DNA from: CAZFBA01 sp964517135
GTDB taxonomy: Bacteria > Cyanobacteriota > Vampirovibrionia > JBFMGH01
Reading direction: 5' to 3'
Assembly: GCA_964517135.1 (NCBI GenBank)
Contig: CAZFBA010000020.1
Coordinates: 1-64,000, forward strand
Length of the DNA: 64,000 nucleotides
Positions 50,953 to 60,613 of this stretch are shown here, piece after piece; within the stretch, counting starts at the first letter, position 1, and every line of letters begins with the position of its first letter. A program made the position numbers and the translations under genes. The notes below the pieces were generated by a model. It was given only the letters and a program-made list of their open reading frames with translations. It was not told the DNA's origin and made no database searches.

Positions 50953-52715
50953 TAGTCTTCTCCTTCATATGTTTCTCTGATTTTTCTATATATTTCAGAA
51001 GGGGTGAAGTTTTCGCTATCATAACGGTTCATTCTCACCACTGTTACGGGCTTTTCTTTAGCAAATTTAGGTATAACAAGGTTTGCCATCTGGCCGCTGA
51101 AGTTTCTCTCGGGGAATATTACAATGTCTTTATCAGCGATGAAGTCGTTTATCCAGTTGTCTGGCATCGGGTGCATAATTTTAGGATAAAGGACTTCAAC
51201 TTTATAACCTTCTTTTTGCGCCATAGCAGCACCTTCTAAAACAGGCATAGTGGAACTTCCCCAGGTAATAAGGCCTACTTTAGCATCTGGTGAACCGTAT
51301 TTTCTGACTTTGTGGAAATCATATTTGGCATAGGCCAATTTTCTAAATCGTTTTTCTGTCATAGCCTGATGCACTTTTGGAGTATAACTTGGGGCAGAAA
51401 GCTCGTTGTGCTCAAGCCCTGTAGCTATATATCTGCCACCAATAACCCCCGGATAAGACATAGGTGAAACACCGGTAGGTGTAATACCATATCTAAGATA
51501 AGGAACAGTTGTATCAATCTGTTCATACCATTCACGATCAAGTCTTTCAATTTTGTTGATGTCTATAGGGTTAACAGACTCTCTTTTTTGCCCTATAGAG
51601 GCGTCAGATAGCAGTATTACTGGTAGTTGATATTTTTCTGCAAGGTTAAAAGCATTGATAGTCTGATAGAAGCAGTCTTCAACATTGATAGGAGCAATAA
51701 CAATCTTGGGTGTATCTCCGTGAGTGCCGAAAACAGCCTGTGCGAGGTCTGACTGCTCGGGCTTTGTAGGTAGGCCAGTACTCGGGCCTCCTCTCATAAC
51801 ATCGACAATAACAACAGGTATTTCAGCCATACCCGCCAGGCCGATAGCTTCAGACATCAATGATAAGCCCGGGCCGCTTGTTGCAGTAAACGCTCTGTTT
51901 CCTGCAAAAGATGCGCCAATAGACATAACCAGTGCAGCTATTTCGTCTTCTGCCTGTATAATTGTGCCGCCTAGTTTTGGCATTTCTGCTGCCATCCATT
52001 CCATTATGTCAGTGGCGGGAGTAATCGGATATCCGGCATAGAACTTGCAGCCGGCTACGAGTGACCCGATAGCAATGGCTTCATTGCCTGTCATTACCAG
52101 CTTACCTCCGGGAGAAGGCGTTAATTCTATGTAGCTGAAGTCTATATGACTGAGTTTTTCTCTTGCAAATCTTATTCCCTCTTCGAGTGCCTGAAGATTG
52201 GCGTTAAGGATCTCTTCCCCTTTTTTCTGAAAGCGTTTAGTGATATCTTTTTTCAGTTGATCTTCGTAGTTGACCTGTTTTATGAGGCCGGTAAAGACAC
52301 CCAGAGCTATAATATTTTTAGCTTTAGGGGCATTAATTTCTTTACTTATTTTGCTAAAGGGAACAGCGATCTTATTAACAGTGTCAGAGATATTTCTTGC
52401 TGACTCTTCGCAGCTTTCAGATTCATCATAAAATATGTAGCCGCCTTTTTTGACAATGTCATAGTTTGTTTCGAGTGCATTCTGGCACAGAGCCAGAAGA
52501 ATATCAGACTCTTCTCCAATGGTCCAGATTTCTTCAGAGCTAATGCGAAGCTGAAACATTGTTGAGCCGCCTCCCCTGATCTCGGCAGGGTATACACGAT
52601 GGGTAGTAACGTTAAGTCCTACTCTTGCGGTAGCCTGAGAAAGAACGTCTCCGGCGCTTATGGCCCCTTCTCCTGAAGCTCCGGCAATTTGAATAACAAT
52701 GTTATTTTGTGTCAT
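50952..52715 (-). CDS. 2-oxoacid:ferredoxin oxidoreductase, fused gamma-alpha subunit
   Basis: The N-terminal 190 residues are a gamma domain (IAGASGEGAISAGDVLS, HRVYPAEIRGGGSTMFQ). The alpha domain then begins with GNEAIAIGSLVAGCKFYAGY and has PITPATDIMEWM, TSGPGLSLMSEA and GLPTKPEQSDL. This gamma-alpha fusion is common in KorA/OorA-type enzymes. The 587 residues and motifs are complete. It is the first gene of the operon that also contains the beta subunit and a radical SAM protein. No 4Fe-4S delta subunit is seen nearby, so the enzyme likely uses a two-gene form with ferredoxin as partner. The intergenic region upstream is shared with the divergent gene at 53071. Confidence 0.92.
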   Translation of the reverse strand: MTQNNIVIQIAGASGEGAISAGDVLSQATARVGLNVTTHRVYPAEIRGGGSTMFQLRISSEEIWTIGEESDILLALCQNALETNYDIVKKGGYIFYDESESCEESARNISDTVNKIAVPFSKISKEINAPKAKNIIALGVFTGLIKQVNYEDQLKKDITKRFQKKGEEILNANLQALEEGIRFAREKLSHIDFSYIELTPSPGGKLVMTGNEAIAIGSLVAGCKFYAGYPITPATDIMEWMAAEMPKLGGTIIQAEDEIAALVMSIGASFAGNRAFTATSGPGLSLMSEAIGLAGMAEIPVVIVDVMRGGPSTGLPTKPEQSDLAQAVFGTHGDTPKIVIAPINVEDCFYQTINAFNLAEKYQLPVILLSDASIGQKRESVNPIDINKIERLDREWYEQIDTTVPYLRYGITPTGVSPMSYPGVIGGRYIATGLEHNELSAPSYTPKVHQAMTEKRFRKLAYAKYDFHKVRKYGSPDAKVGLITWGSSTMPVLEGAAMAQKEGYKVEVLYPKIMHPMPDNWINDFIADKDIVIFPERNFSGQMANLVIPKFAKEKPVTVVRMNRYDSENFTPSEIYRKIRETYEGED

Positions 52716-53070
52716 TTGACCCTAACTCCTGACTATTTTGAAAAAAATCATTCAAAATGTTCTCTATGTTAAATATCACTTGACATTATAATCCATTAAA
52801 ATTTTTTGGGTAAAAAATTTTTTGAATTATGCAGAAAAAGGGCGGGCTTTAAATAGCAGTTTGTACGTTTTAATTTAGTCATAGCAGGCATTTCATGAGT
52901 TTGAAAAAAATAAAAAAAAGATACAATTCAAAGTAATAATTTTAATAATTTCGTGCCAGCAGAAAAATATAGTTAGTATATTGTGCTTTTTAGTGTTAGT
53001 AGACAAATTAATGCTATAGATGAGATAATAGCAGAGAAGGCAAGTTTTCTTTTGGGCAAGGATTGCAAGC
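52716..53070. other. AT-rich divergent intergenic region
   Basis: It separates the oxidoreductase operon from the gene at 53071. No repeat, terminator or gene was recognised. Promoters for both sides are presumed to lie here, but none of the boxes is convincing. Confidence 0.35.
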
Positions 53071-53703
53071 ATGAAAGGTTTCTGGCAATGCTTCATTTTT
53101 ACTATAATAATATTTAGTTCAGGATGTTGCTGTTCAGATATATTTCATCAAAGAGTTTATGATCCTAAGGCACTGGAAAAGCCATATCAGGAAGGCATCA
53201 ACAAAAAAGAGATTATATCATTAAAAGCTGGAAATAATTTGTTTGCTTTAACACCTCTTGCTACCTATGAAGTTACTGCAAAGATTGTAGGAAAGAAAAA
53301 ATATAGCTGGGGATGGAAAGCGGATGTTTCTCCTTATGATTTGGCGCTGGCCTGGGGGGAATTGGCTCGTCCTGAAAATGAAGAGTATGTTAAATATTTT
53401 CAGCTATTTCGCTGGTATTATTATTTTTATGGGAAAGATTGCCCCTTCTCTAAGGCGTATATCTCCAGTCATTCAGCTAATACACACATTATACCGGCTA
53501 ATTTTATTGTATTGAAAGGTTTAAAGCGACTACGTACAAAAGACTGTGCGACCTTTTATGGTTTTCTTGTTAGGCTTGATAGTAATGTTAATGGTTATCC
53601 TGTATGGTGGAAGAGCAGCCTTACCCGTCATGACTCCGGAGATGGTGCATGTGAGTTGTTTTACGTTACTAAAATTATCTATAATGGAGAAATTTATCAG
53701 TAA
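53071..53703 (+). CDS. Hypothetical exported protein, possible lipoprotein
   Basis: The 210-residue protein starts with a signal peptide (MKGFWQCFIFTIIIFSSGC) whose end, SSGCCC, resembles a lipobox although the -3 residue is Ser rather than Leu. The mature part is rich in Tyr and Trp with several Cys (CPF, DCATF, GACEL). AAGGA lies about eight bases before the ATG. The middle segment, YSWGWKADVSPYDLALAWG, is distinctive and recalls exported proteins of unknown function with a similar YSxxxxxDxSPxDLxxxWG pattern. It converges on the WG-repeat gene. Confidence 0.6.
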   Translation: MKGFWQCFIFTIIIFSSGCCCSDIFHQRVYDPKALEKPYQEGINKKEIISLKAGNNLFALTPLATYEVTAKIVGKKKYSWGWKADVSPYDLALAWGELARPENEEYVKYFQLFRWYYYFYGKDCPFSKAYISSHSANTHIIPANFIVLKGLKRLRTKDCATFYGFLVRLDSNVNGYPVWWKSSLTRHDSGDGACELFYVTKIIYNGEIYQ

Positions 53704-53813
53704 AGGGTTACTTTTTGAAGGTTGTTTTAATTGCGCAACAACGAAAAACACCTTCCCTGTATTCTCTGATTACTTATGAAGTTTCTTATAATAAGTTATT
53801 TACTGATCATATT

Positions 53814-54875
53814 TTATTTCTGTGTTTTCACTGCAGCTACGTTTTCAGCATAGTTGTAGGCGGCAGCATATTTTGGATCAACAATAAGGTTACCATTCAT
53901 ATCTATAAAGCCCCATTTATCTTCTATTCTAACTTTGGCTCTTTTATTTTCAAAGTTGTAGGCCTCATCAAATGATGTGTCTATCTGTAAAATACCTTTT
54001 TTGTTAATGTATCCAAACTTGCCATCTATTTTAACAGCTGCAAGATTGCCTTCAAAGTTAAAGGCCTGCTTATACTGAGGATCAATAAGCATTATACCAC
54101 GTTTGTTAATGTAACCATAAAGTCCGTTCTGCTTTACAATAGCAAGGCCATTATTAAAGGGCTGTGCGTGCTCAAATTTAGGGTTGATGACAAATTTACC
54201 ATCTGTGTTTATATAACCATAGAGACCACTTAAGCTGGCTACAGCTAAGCCTTGAATAAAATCTCCGGCATAGTTAAATTGTGGATTAATAACAAACCTG
54301 CCATTTTTGCCTATATAGCCAAATTTATTATCTACAGCTACCGCTGCTATACCGCTATTAAATGGGCGTACAGTGTTAAAGGTTGGTTCAATTACCATTT
54401 CATTTTTCATGTTGATGTAACCCCATTTGCCATCAACATATACACTGGCAAGACCGTTTTGAAAGTGTCCGGCATCAACATATTGAGGGGGTATTACAAA
54501 TTCTCCTTTAAAATTAATAAAGCCATATTTATTGCCTGATTTTGCTCTGGCAAGACCTTCAGAAAATTTGTCAACACTGACAGCTTCAAATTCACTGATG
54601 ATATTGTTATTTCGATCAATCATCTTATAGGTTTTATTGCTATATACTCCTGCAAGACCTTTAAAGAAGCTCTGCCATATAAAATCATACTGGGGTTCTA
54701 TTGTAAAATTGCCCTGCTCATCAATAAATCCCCATTTGTTAGGAGGGTATTCAGCCTCCTGTGCTGACTGAATGGCTGGTTGTTTGCCCGGAATCTGCTC
54801 GCTAAAAGCCGGTAAAGATAGGGCAAAAAGGCCAAATAAACCAGAAATTGCCAGTATTAAAAATGTTTTTTTCAT
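53814..54875 (-). CDS. WG-repeat protein, exported
   Basis: After a signal peptide (about residues 1-25, cleavage near AFSEQ) the 353-residue protein consists of nine tandem WG (KWG) repeats of about 34 residues. Each has a core like KWGYIN..G..VI.P.F..A..F..GLA.V; examples start at KWGFIDEQG, KYGFINFKG and LYGYINTDG. Repeat two is the most diverged. WG-repeat proteins form beta structures at the cell surface or periplasm, sometimes as binding modules, with no known enzymatic role. AGGAGG precedes the ATG at 54875. It is monocistronic. Confidence 0.88.
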   Translation of the reverse strand: MKKTFLILAISGLFGLFALSLPAFSEQIPGKQPAIQSAQEAEYPPNKWGFIDEQGNFTIEPQYDFIWQSFFKGLAGVYSNKTYKMIDRNNNIISEFEAVSVDKFSEGLARAKSGNKYGFINFKGEFVIPPQYVDAGHFQNGLASVYVDGKWGYINMKNEMVIEPTFNTVRPFNSGIAAVAVDNKFGYIGKNGRFVINPQFNYAGDFIQGLAVASLSGLYGYINTDGKFVINPKFEHAQPFNNGLAIVKQNGLYGYINKRGIMLIDPQYKQAFNFEGNLAAVKIDGKFGYINKKGILQIDTSFDEAYNFENKRAKVRIEDKWGFIDMNGNLIVDPKYAAAYNYAENVAAVKTQK

Positions 54876-55237
54876 ATTTCCTCCTTACAGCAATGTTTAA
54901 TATAGCTTTTTAAGTTATAGTATCCTGAATAACCTTTCATAAAAACCTTTTGATTTGTCCCTGCTATGCAGGTGAATTTGCTTTAGCATATTTGTTTCTT
55001 AGATCCTTAAATAAATTCTCTATCAGGAAATGACAAACAGAATATAATTTTCATAGTAACAAAATCATGCGAAGTTTTGCATTAATTTCTTTCAGGGGTG
55101 TCAAATTTTAAGAATAATCTCAATGTATATAAAATTTATTGAAAATAGAGATCGTTAAAAGTATAAATTGTGAAAGCGAAAAAATAATTTATATTTTAGT
55201 TGCCTGAAAAAGTTAAAAATATAGTGGAGGCCATCTT
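54876..55237. other. Divergent intergenic region
   Basis: No gene is seen. It contains the strong Shine-Dalgarno GTGGAGG for the downstream sugar transporter (55225-55231) and AGGAGG for the WG-repeat gene. Promoter elements were not resolved, and the sequence is AT-rich. Confidence 0.35.
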
Positions 55238-56620
55238 ATGACAGGTTCAGAAGTTAAAGGCAATAAGTATTTTGTTATATTTATAGCTACAATTGCAGCA
55301 ACTGGCGGATTATTATTTGGTTTTGATACTGGTGTTATCTCAGGAGCATTGCTATTCATAAAAAAAGACTGGTTGCTATCAGAAGCATCCCAGGGATGGG
55401 TCGTAAGTTCTGTTCTCGTTGGTGCTATTTTAGGTGCAGGGCTTAGCGGAAAACTTGCTGATAAATATGGGCGACGCAATGTAATTATTGTTACAGCTGT
55501 TATCTTCTTTCTTGGCTCTATAGCTACTGGTTTAGCCCCTTCTGTTGAATGGTTGATAGCAGGCAGAATAGTCATAGGTATTGCAATAGGTGTGGCATCA
55601 TATGCTGTACCGCTTTATATATCTGAAATATCACCTTCAAACGCCAGAGGAGCTCTTGTTTCACTTAACCAGCTTGCTATTACTATTGGTATTCTGAGTT
55701 CTTACTTTATAGATTATATTTTTGCGGCTTTTGAGCACGGCTGGCGTTATATGTTTCTTGTTGGTGTCGTGCCTTCTTTGATTCTTGGTATCGGTATGTA
55801 CTTTTTGCCTAAAACACCTCGCTGGCTGATGAGTCATAATTTCGATGAAGAAGCTATCAAAGTATTTGCTAAAATTAACCCTGATAAAGATGCAAGAGCA
55901 GAAATCATGAAGATAAGAGAAACAATGGCAGAAGAGTCAGGAGCTTCATTTAAAGATTTATTTGTACCATGGCTCAGGCCTGCTCTGATTATTGGTATCT
56001 CTATGATGCTCATTCAACAGCTAACAGGTATTAATACGGTTATTTATTATGCCCCAACAATCTTTCAAATGTCAGGTATTACCTGTGAAACCGGAGCTAT
56101 TTCTGCAACTGTCGTAGTCGGAGTTATTAATGTTTTATTTACTATTGTATCTATCTGGCTTCTGGATAAAATAGGCAGACGTCCACTCTTACTGGGTGGT
56201 TTAATAGGAATGATTATAAGCCTCGGCGTCCTGGGTGGAGCTTTCTGGAATACAGAATTATTAGGAGATGCCCTTAAATGGGTCACTATAGGTAGCTTGA
56301 TTGTCTATATCGCTTCATTTGCAATAAGCCTCGGCCCAATATGCTGGTTGATTATATCTGAAATCTATCCGGTAAAAATTCGTGGGCTTGCAATGAGTAT
56401 TGCTACTTTTACAAACTGGGGTTCAAACTTTATTATTGCCCTTACATTCTTAATTCTTGTTAAAAATCTTGGTGAAGCAACTACATTCTGGTTATATGCA
56501 GGTATTGGTTTTATAGGGCTTCTTTTCTGCTACTTTTATGTACCCGAAACAAAGGGGCATTCACTTGAAGAGATTGAACAACACTGGATTGATGGCAAGC
56601 ATCCACGTGAGCTAAGATAG
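55238..56620 (+). CDS. MFS sugar porter (SP family)
   Basis: The 460-residue twelve-helix protein is a sugar/H+ symporter like XylE or GalP. It has GGLLFGFDTGVISGAL in helix 1, the loop 2-3 motif GKLADKYGRR, PLYISEISPSNARGALVS after helix 4, PKTPRWL in the central loop, QLTGINTVIYYAP in helix 7, DKIGRRPLL between helices 8 and 9, and PETKGHSLEEIE at the C-terminus. These SP signatures are complete. A strong GGAGG precedes the ATG by seven bases. It likely supplies hexose or pentose for the fermentative metabolism suggested by the other genes; the specific sugar is unknown. It is monocistronic. Confidence 0.93.
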   Translation: MTGSEVKGNKYFVIFIATIAATGGLLFGFDTGVISGALLFIKKDWLLSEASQGWVVSSVLVGAILGAGLSGKLADKYGRRNVIIVTAVIFFLGSIATGLAPSVEWLIAGRIVIGIAIGVASYAVPLYISEISPSNARGALVSLNQLAITIGILSSYFIDYIFAAFEHGWRYMFLVGVVPSLILGIGMYFLPKTPRWLMSHNFDEEAIKVFAKINPDKDARAEIMKIRETMAEESGASFKDLFVPWLRPALIIGISMMLIQQLTGINTVIYYAPTIFQMSGITCETGAISATVVVGVINVLFTIVSIWLLDKIGRRPLLLGGLIGMIISLGVLGGAFWNTELLGDALKWVTIGSLIVYIASFAISLGPICWLIISEIYPVKIRGLAMSIATFTNWGSNFIIALTFLILVKNLGEATTFWLYAGIGFIGLLFCYFYVPETKGHSLEEIEQHWIDGKHPRELR

Positions 56621-56713
56621 CAAAAAGATTACATATGAAAAAATATACGGTGTAAAGATATAGTTTGTAAGAGTCCTGCAAATGAGTTAAAGGTAACGAT
56701 TTATCAGGTTATT

Positions 56714-57811
56714 TTATACATTAACCTTTTCGAGCTGTTTAATAGAATCCAGAATGTCTTCATTCCACTTTATATCGAGTCTTTTACGGTTTTTAGAGAG
56801 TTTTTCCTGTATTGCATAACCAATAATAAGTGATAGAGAAATGGTAGATTCAACGAAAGCCATAGCATGTGTAGCTTTTTTGCTGACCTTGCCCCATGAA
56901 GTTGCCTCACTGAGAGTGCTTCCACTCAGGCCACCATCTGACGGGTTTGCAGTTGTTACCTGAAAGGCATATTTATGTCCGCCTGTATCTTCGTCAAAGA
57001 TGTAGCTCATTACGATTGAGTCATTTATATAGTTCTTAGGGACTCCACCACCAATGTAAATAGCTGATGTGCCTGGTGAATTAACTACTATTTGTGTCAA
57101 TTCATAATTGTCTCTAATTGAATCAATTGCTATATGAGGTTTATTGTTTTTTATCATTCTGTGATAGTGTTCTGTAAGGCCTATTCCAATACTGCTATCG
57201 TTTAGGGCGGGGCAAAAGATTGGTATATTATGTTTTCTGGCAGTATAAAGGATTGAATTTTCGTCATTGATTTGAGTAGCCAGAAGTTCTAGAAATTCTC
57301 TGCTGGAATAGTTTCGTGGTTGCAGCGTATCGGCAAAGCGGCCAATCCAGGTATCTGTATCCCAGAATTTTGCTTCATCTACGTATGTATCATAAATTCT
57401 ATCGATAAATAAATCTCTTAACTCTTTATCATTAGCGTTCTGAGAGCCTTTATAGTGTTTGTATCCTCTTGCCTGATATACATCCTGATAGATGATGGCA
57501 CCAGTAGAAACTATTACATCGACCATATTATATTTAATCATGTCTCTGATAACTTTTCTGAGGCCTCCTGCAATAAGTGCCCCACTGAGACCCATTATTA
57601 TAGTTGGTCTCTGTTCATCCTGAAGCATATCTTTTAGAATGTTTGCACATTTAGCTATGTTTCTTGCCTGAATAGATGCACCTGCAAAGCTTTTAACAAG
57701 ATCAGATATGGTTTTTATTTCTTCAAGGTCAATAGATTGAATTTCTTCTGATAGCAGTTCTGATTTTCTTTTCTGGTCTTCTTGAGATAAATTCCAATTG
57801 ATTTTTGACAC
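56714..57811 (-). CDS. Deoxyhypusine-synthase-like protein
   Basis: The 365-residue protein belongs to the DHS family, which in eukaryotes and archaea transfers an aminobutyl group from spermidine to eIF5A. The catalytic Lys is present as Lys259 in IYIGGGVPKNYI. Other landmarks are MGLSGALIAGGLRKVI, DVIVSTGA, IPIFCPALNDSSIGI and DGGLSGSTLSEATSWGKV. Bacteria have no eIF5A, so the product probably acts on another amine, for example as a homospermidine-synthase-like enzyme; members of this group occur in Cyanobacteria. Upstream an inverted repeat at 57836 may be an operator. It is monocistronic. Confidence 0.88.
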   Translation of the reverse strand: MSKINWNLSQEDQKRKSELLSEEIQSIDLEEIKTISDLVKSFAGASIQARNIAKCANILKDMLQDEQRPTIIMGLSGALIAGGLRKVIRDMIKYNMVDVIVSTGAIIYQDVYQARGYKHYKGSQNANDKELRDLFIDRIYDTYVDEAKFWDTDTWIGRFADTLQPRNYSSREFLELLATQINDENSILYTARKHNIPIFCPALNDSSIGIGLTEHYHRMIKNNKPHIAIDSIRDNYELTQIVVNSPGTSAIYIGGGVPKNYINDSIVMSYIFDEDTGGHKYAFQVTTANPSDGGLSGSTLSEATSWGKVSKKATHAMAFVESTISLSLIIGYAIQEKLSKNRKRLDIKWNEDILDSIKQLEKVNV

Positions 57812-57835
57812 TTTTTCATCCTCTCGTTCGGTTAA

Positions 57836-57857
57836 AATTGTTCATTAAAGAACAATT
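57836..57857. promoter_or_regulatory. Perfect inverted repeat upstream of the DHS-like gene
   Basis: AATTGTTC-(6)-GAACAATT, a perfect 8-bp inverted repeat, lies 25 bases before the start codon at 57811. It is well placed to be a repressor operator or a leader hairpin for the DHS-like gene. Confidence 0.45.
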
Positions 57858-58035
57858 CACAACATAAAAAAACAAAATATTGTCAATATTATTATTTAAT
57901 TGACATATTAATTTAGCTTAAGTATTAAAAAAACTCTGTCAAGCGATTTCACATTCACTGCTCGTTTTATTTAAGTTAAAATTATTCTAAACTATTATTA
58001 AATCAATTTAACACGATTTATCAAAAGGATTGTCT

Positions 58036-58836
58036 ATGTCTGATTTAACAAGCTTCTATGTTTCCTCCAGTGCTTTTCCGTGTTTTAGTGACGCAGTAGC
58101 ATACTGCAAAAAACATTCACTAAACTTAGAAATAAGCTTCTTTGCACGTGGTTATGAATATGATATGACCAGCCAGCAAGAATTTGAGGATTGCAAAAAA
58201 ATGTTTGATGCCGTCCCTGAAATGCAAAAGATTCTTCACGGCATTTGTTTCGACATTGTACCTACTTCTCTGGATCCTCAGGTCATTGAACTTACCCGAC
58301 AAAGAATGAAACAAAGTATTGAACTTGCCAGATACTTTAATGCACACACAGTTATATTTCACTCAGGGTATAACTCTAACGTCAAATACGAAAGCTACAA
58401 AAATCAATTTATCATTAATCAGTCAGAATACTGGAAAAGCTTTCTGGATGACAATAATATTACTGACCTGACTGTTGCCCTGGAAAATACATACGAAGAA
58501 ACCCCACGCATACTAAAAGAAATTTGTGATATGGTAAACTCTCCTTATTTCAAAACCTGTATTGACACAGGTCACGTTAACGCTTTCACCAATTACAACC
58601 TGATACACTGGATATCAGAACTTAAAAATCACCTGCACCACTTTCATATTCATAACAATACAAGTAATACAGATTTCCATGACAGTCTTATAAATGGTTC
58701 AATTGACTATATTGATTTCTTTGACTATGTTCTTACTCTTGATGTACCGCTTTCATATACCCTGGAAATGTTTGACGAACAATATGTTACCGATAGCCTT
58801 CTGTTTATTAATAATAACTATTCTGGAGTATTATAA
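58036..58836 (+). CDS. Sugar phosphate isomerase/epimerase-like TIM barrel
   Basis: The 266-residue protein has the xylose-isomerase-like/AP-endonuclease-2 fold. Metal-binding residues are suggested by VIFHSGYN, ALENTYEETP (Glu), CIDTGHVNAF (Asp/His), FHIHNN (His) and TLEMFDE (Glu), the usual order for the family. The substrate is unknown. The ATG at 58036 has AAAGGA six bases upstream, and a TTG at 58030 is rejected. It converges with lgt, the stops being 15 bases apart. Members act on hydroxypyruvate, sugars or sugar phosphates, which cannot be told apart here. Confidence 0.85.
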   Translation: MSDLTSFYVSSSAFPCFSDAVAYCKKHSLNLEISFFARGYEYDMTSQQEFEDCKKMFDAVPEMQKILHGICFDIVPTSLDPQVIELTRQRMKQSIELARYFNAHTVIFHSGYNSNVKYESYKNQFIINQSEYWKSFLDDNNITDLTVALENTYEETPRILKEICDMVNSPYFKTCIDTGHVNAFTNYNLIHWISELKNHLHHFHIHNNTSNTDFHDSLINGSIDYIDFFDYVLTLDVPLSYTLEMFDEQYVTDSLLFINNNYSGVL

Positions 58837-58851
58837 TACATATGTATTGGT

Positions 58852-59649
58852 TTACTGCTGATCATTCTTTTTTCTGTATCTGTGGTTGATAATCTCAAAC
58901 CCGATAACGGCGATGATTATTAAAAATGCACTTGCCAGCTGGGCCGCTCTGAAATCACCTAAAAACATTAGACTGTCAGTTCTAAGAGCTTCTATAAACA
59001 TTCTTCCAAGTGAATAAAGGGCAATATAGCTAAAAAACACTGCTCCGTCAAGATGTTTAAATTTCTTTCTGATAAAGAAAAAGAGCACTAAAAATACCCC
59101 GAGGTTCCACAGTGACTCATATAGAAAGGTAGGATGAAAGAATTCGCTATCCATATAATTATAAGGTCTGTTTTCAAGCGGTATAAAGAGTTTCCAGGGT
59201 AAATTTGTGGGTATGCCGAAAGCTTCTGAGTTAAAGAAATTGCCCCATCTGCCTATTGCCTGACCGAGTATAAGGCCTATTACAGTAATATCGCAGTATC
59301 TTAAAAAGGACAATTTTTTCATACTGGTAAAAATGTAGCCTCCGATAAGCCCACCCAGCATACCACCGTGTATTGCGAGTCCTCCGTGCCATATTTTGAT
59401 TATTTCAACAGGGTTTTCTGCGTAATAGTCAAAGTTAAAAATTACATAATATATTCTTGCACCGATCAGGGCACAGATAAGCACTATAGTAGCCAGGTCA
59501 ATAAAGTTTTCAGGGTTTTCTCCCTTATCTCTGGCAACTTTTGTACTGACTATAAGTGCAACTACAAATGCCAGAGCTATCAGTATGCCATACCAGTGAA
59601 TTGATATGGCTCCCAGTTCAAAGGCTACAGCTCCGGGAGATCTAAACAT
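58852..59649 (-). CDS. lgt: Prolipoprotein diacylglyceryl transferase
   Basis: Lgt attaches diacylglycerol to the lipobox Cys of prolipoproteins in the inner membrane. The 265-residue protein has about seven transmembrane helices. It shows GGLAIHGGMLGG, the signature GRWGNFFNSEAFG, HPTFLYESLWN and GRMFIEALRTDSL, all family landmarks. Its presence shows that the cell makes lipoproteins. The stop of fruK-like is six bases upstream, and this gene is part of the minus-strand operon ggt-fruK-lgt. Length is normal. Confidence 0.95.
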   Translation of the reverse strand: MFRSPGAVAFELGAISIHWYGILIALAFVVALIVSTKVARDKGENPENFIDLATIVLICALIGARIYYVIFNFDYYAENPVEIIKIWHGGLAIHGGMLGGLIGGYIFTSMKKLSFLRYCDITVIGLILGQAIGRWGNFFNSEAFGIPTNLPWKLFIPLENRPYNYMDSEFFHPTFLYESLWNLGVFLVLFFFIRKKFKHLDGAVFFSYIALYSLGRMFIEALRTDSLMFLGDFRAAQLASAFLIIIAVIGFEIINHRYRKKNDQQ

Positions 59650-59654
59650 TCCTG

Positions 59655-60611
59655 TTAACCTTCATTAATATAATTTACTGTGAGGTTTTTTCTAATGTTA
59701 ATATACTGTTCATAAGAAAATTTCAATCCTCCTACGGTGGCATTGGCAGATCCGGCAGCCACACCTGATAACAAAGCTTCTTCAAAGCTATTTCTTTTAT
59801 CCAGTTCTATGGCAATAGCAGCTGTCATTGAATCTCCTGAAGCCACAGCGTTTATTTCTTTTATCTCAGGGGCTTTTACCAGAAAAGTCTTTTCTCTGTT
59901 ATGAAACAGTGCACCAAGTTTTCCCATTGATACAGCTACATTTTGAGTTCCCTCATCAACAAGAGACTTACAGGCTTTGACCAGCGGATTATAATTTTGG
60001 TTCATAGCTTCCTGTGAGATGGTTTTATCGTCCAGTGCGTCTGCTATTTCATATATATTAGGCTTAAGCATAAAAGGCTTTTCAGCAATAGCTCTTTTGA
60101 GAGCAGTTTTACTTGTGTCAACTATATTTCTTACTTTGTTTTTTTTTGCTATAGTTATTATTTCAGAATATACGTCACGATTAAGCGAAGCAGGCAGGCT
60201 GCCGGATATAACAAGTATGCTGTATTTGTCTATTATACTGGTAAATTTTTGTATAAACAGATCTATTTCTTGAGAGGTCAGTATTGGGCCATCTTCGTTA
60301 ATGACTGTTTGAGTTGAATTTTCAGTATCTATAAGTATAATGCATGTTCTTGAGTCCATTCTGACGTCTGAAAAGTCATTTTTAAGCCCTGAATGATTTA
60401 GATCTTCAGATATAAATCGGCCAGCATGGCCTCCAAGAACGCCTGTTACAAGGGCATTTCCTTTTAAAACCTTTGTGGCTCTTGCTACATTTATACCTTT
60501 ACCGCCAGCCTGCATCATAAAGTTTTCTGTGCGGTGAATTTTATCTAGCTGAAAGCCTTTCAGGTGGTATATTCTGTCAACAGCAGGATTTAGATTAACA
60601 ATTAAAAACAT
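59655..60611 (-). CDS. 1-phosphofructokinase-like PfkB sugar kinase
   Basis: The 318-residue protein is a PfkB/ribokinase family member of the 1-phosphofructokinase (FruK/LacC) branch. It has NPAVDRIYHL at the N-terminus, the substrate motif AGGKGINVARATK, LVISGSLPASLNR and the catalytic AVASGDSMTAA, where the Asp is the base. The usual GAGD reads ASGD as in several FruK proteins. It would phosphorylate fructose 1-phosphate or tagatose 6-phosphate to the bisphosphate, feeding glycolysis. It lies between the gamma-glutamyltransferase and lgt genes with gaps of two and five bases. No PTS gene is in view. Confidence 0.88.
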   Translation of the reverse strand: MFLIVNLNPAVDRIYHLKGFQLDKIHRTENFMMQAGGKGINVARATKVLKGNALVTGVLGGHAGRFISEDLNHSGLKNDFSDVRMDSRTCIILIDTENSTQTVINEDGPILTSQEIDLFIQKFTSIIDKYSILVISGSLPASLNRDVYSEIITIAKKNKVRNIVDTSKTALKRAIAEKPFMLKPNIYEIADALDDKTISQEAMNQNYNPLVKACKSLVDEGTQNVAVSMGKLGALFHNREKTFLVKAPEIKEINAVASGDSMTAAIAIELDKRNSFEEALLSGVAAGSANATVGGLKFSYEQYINIRKNLTVNYINEG

Positions 60612-60613
60612 AA

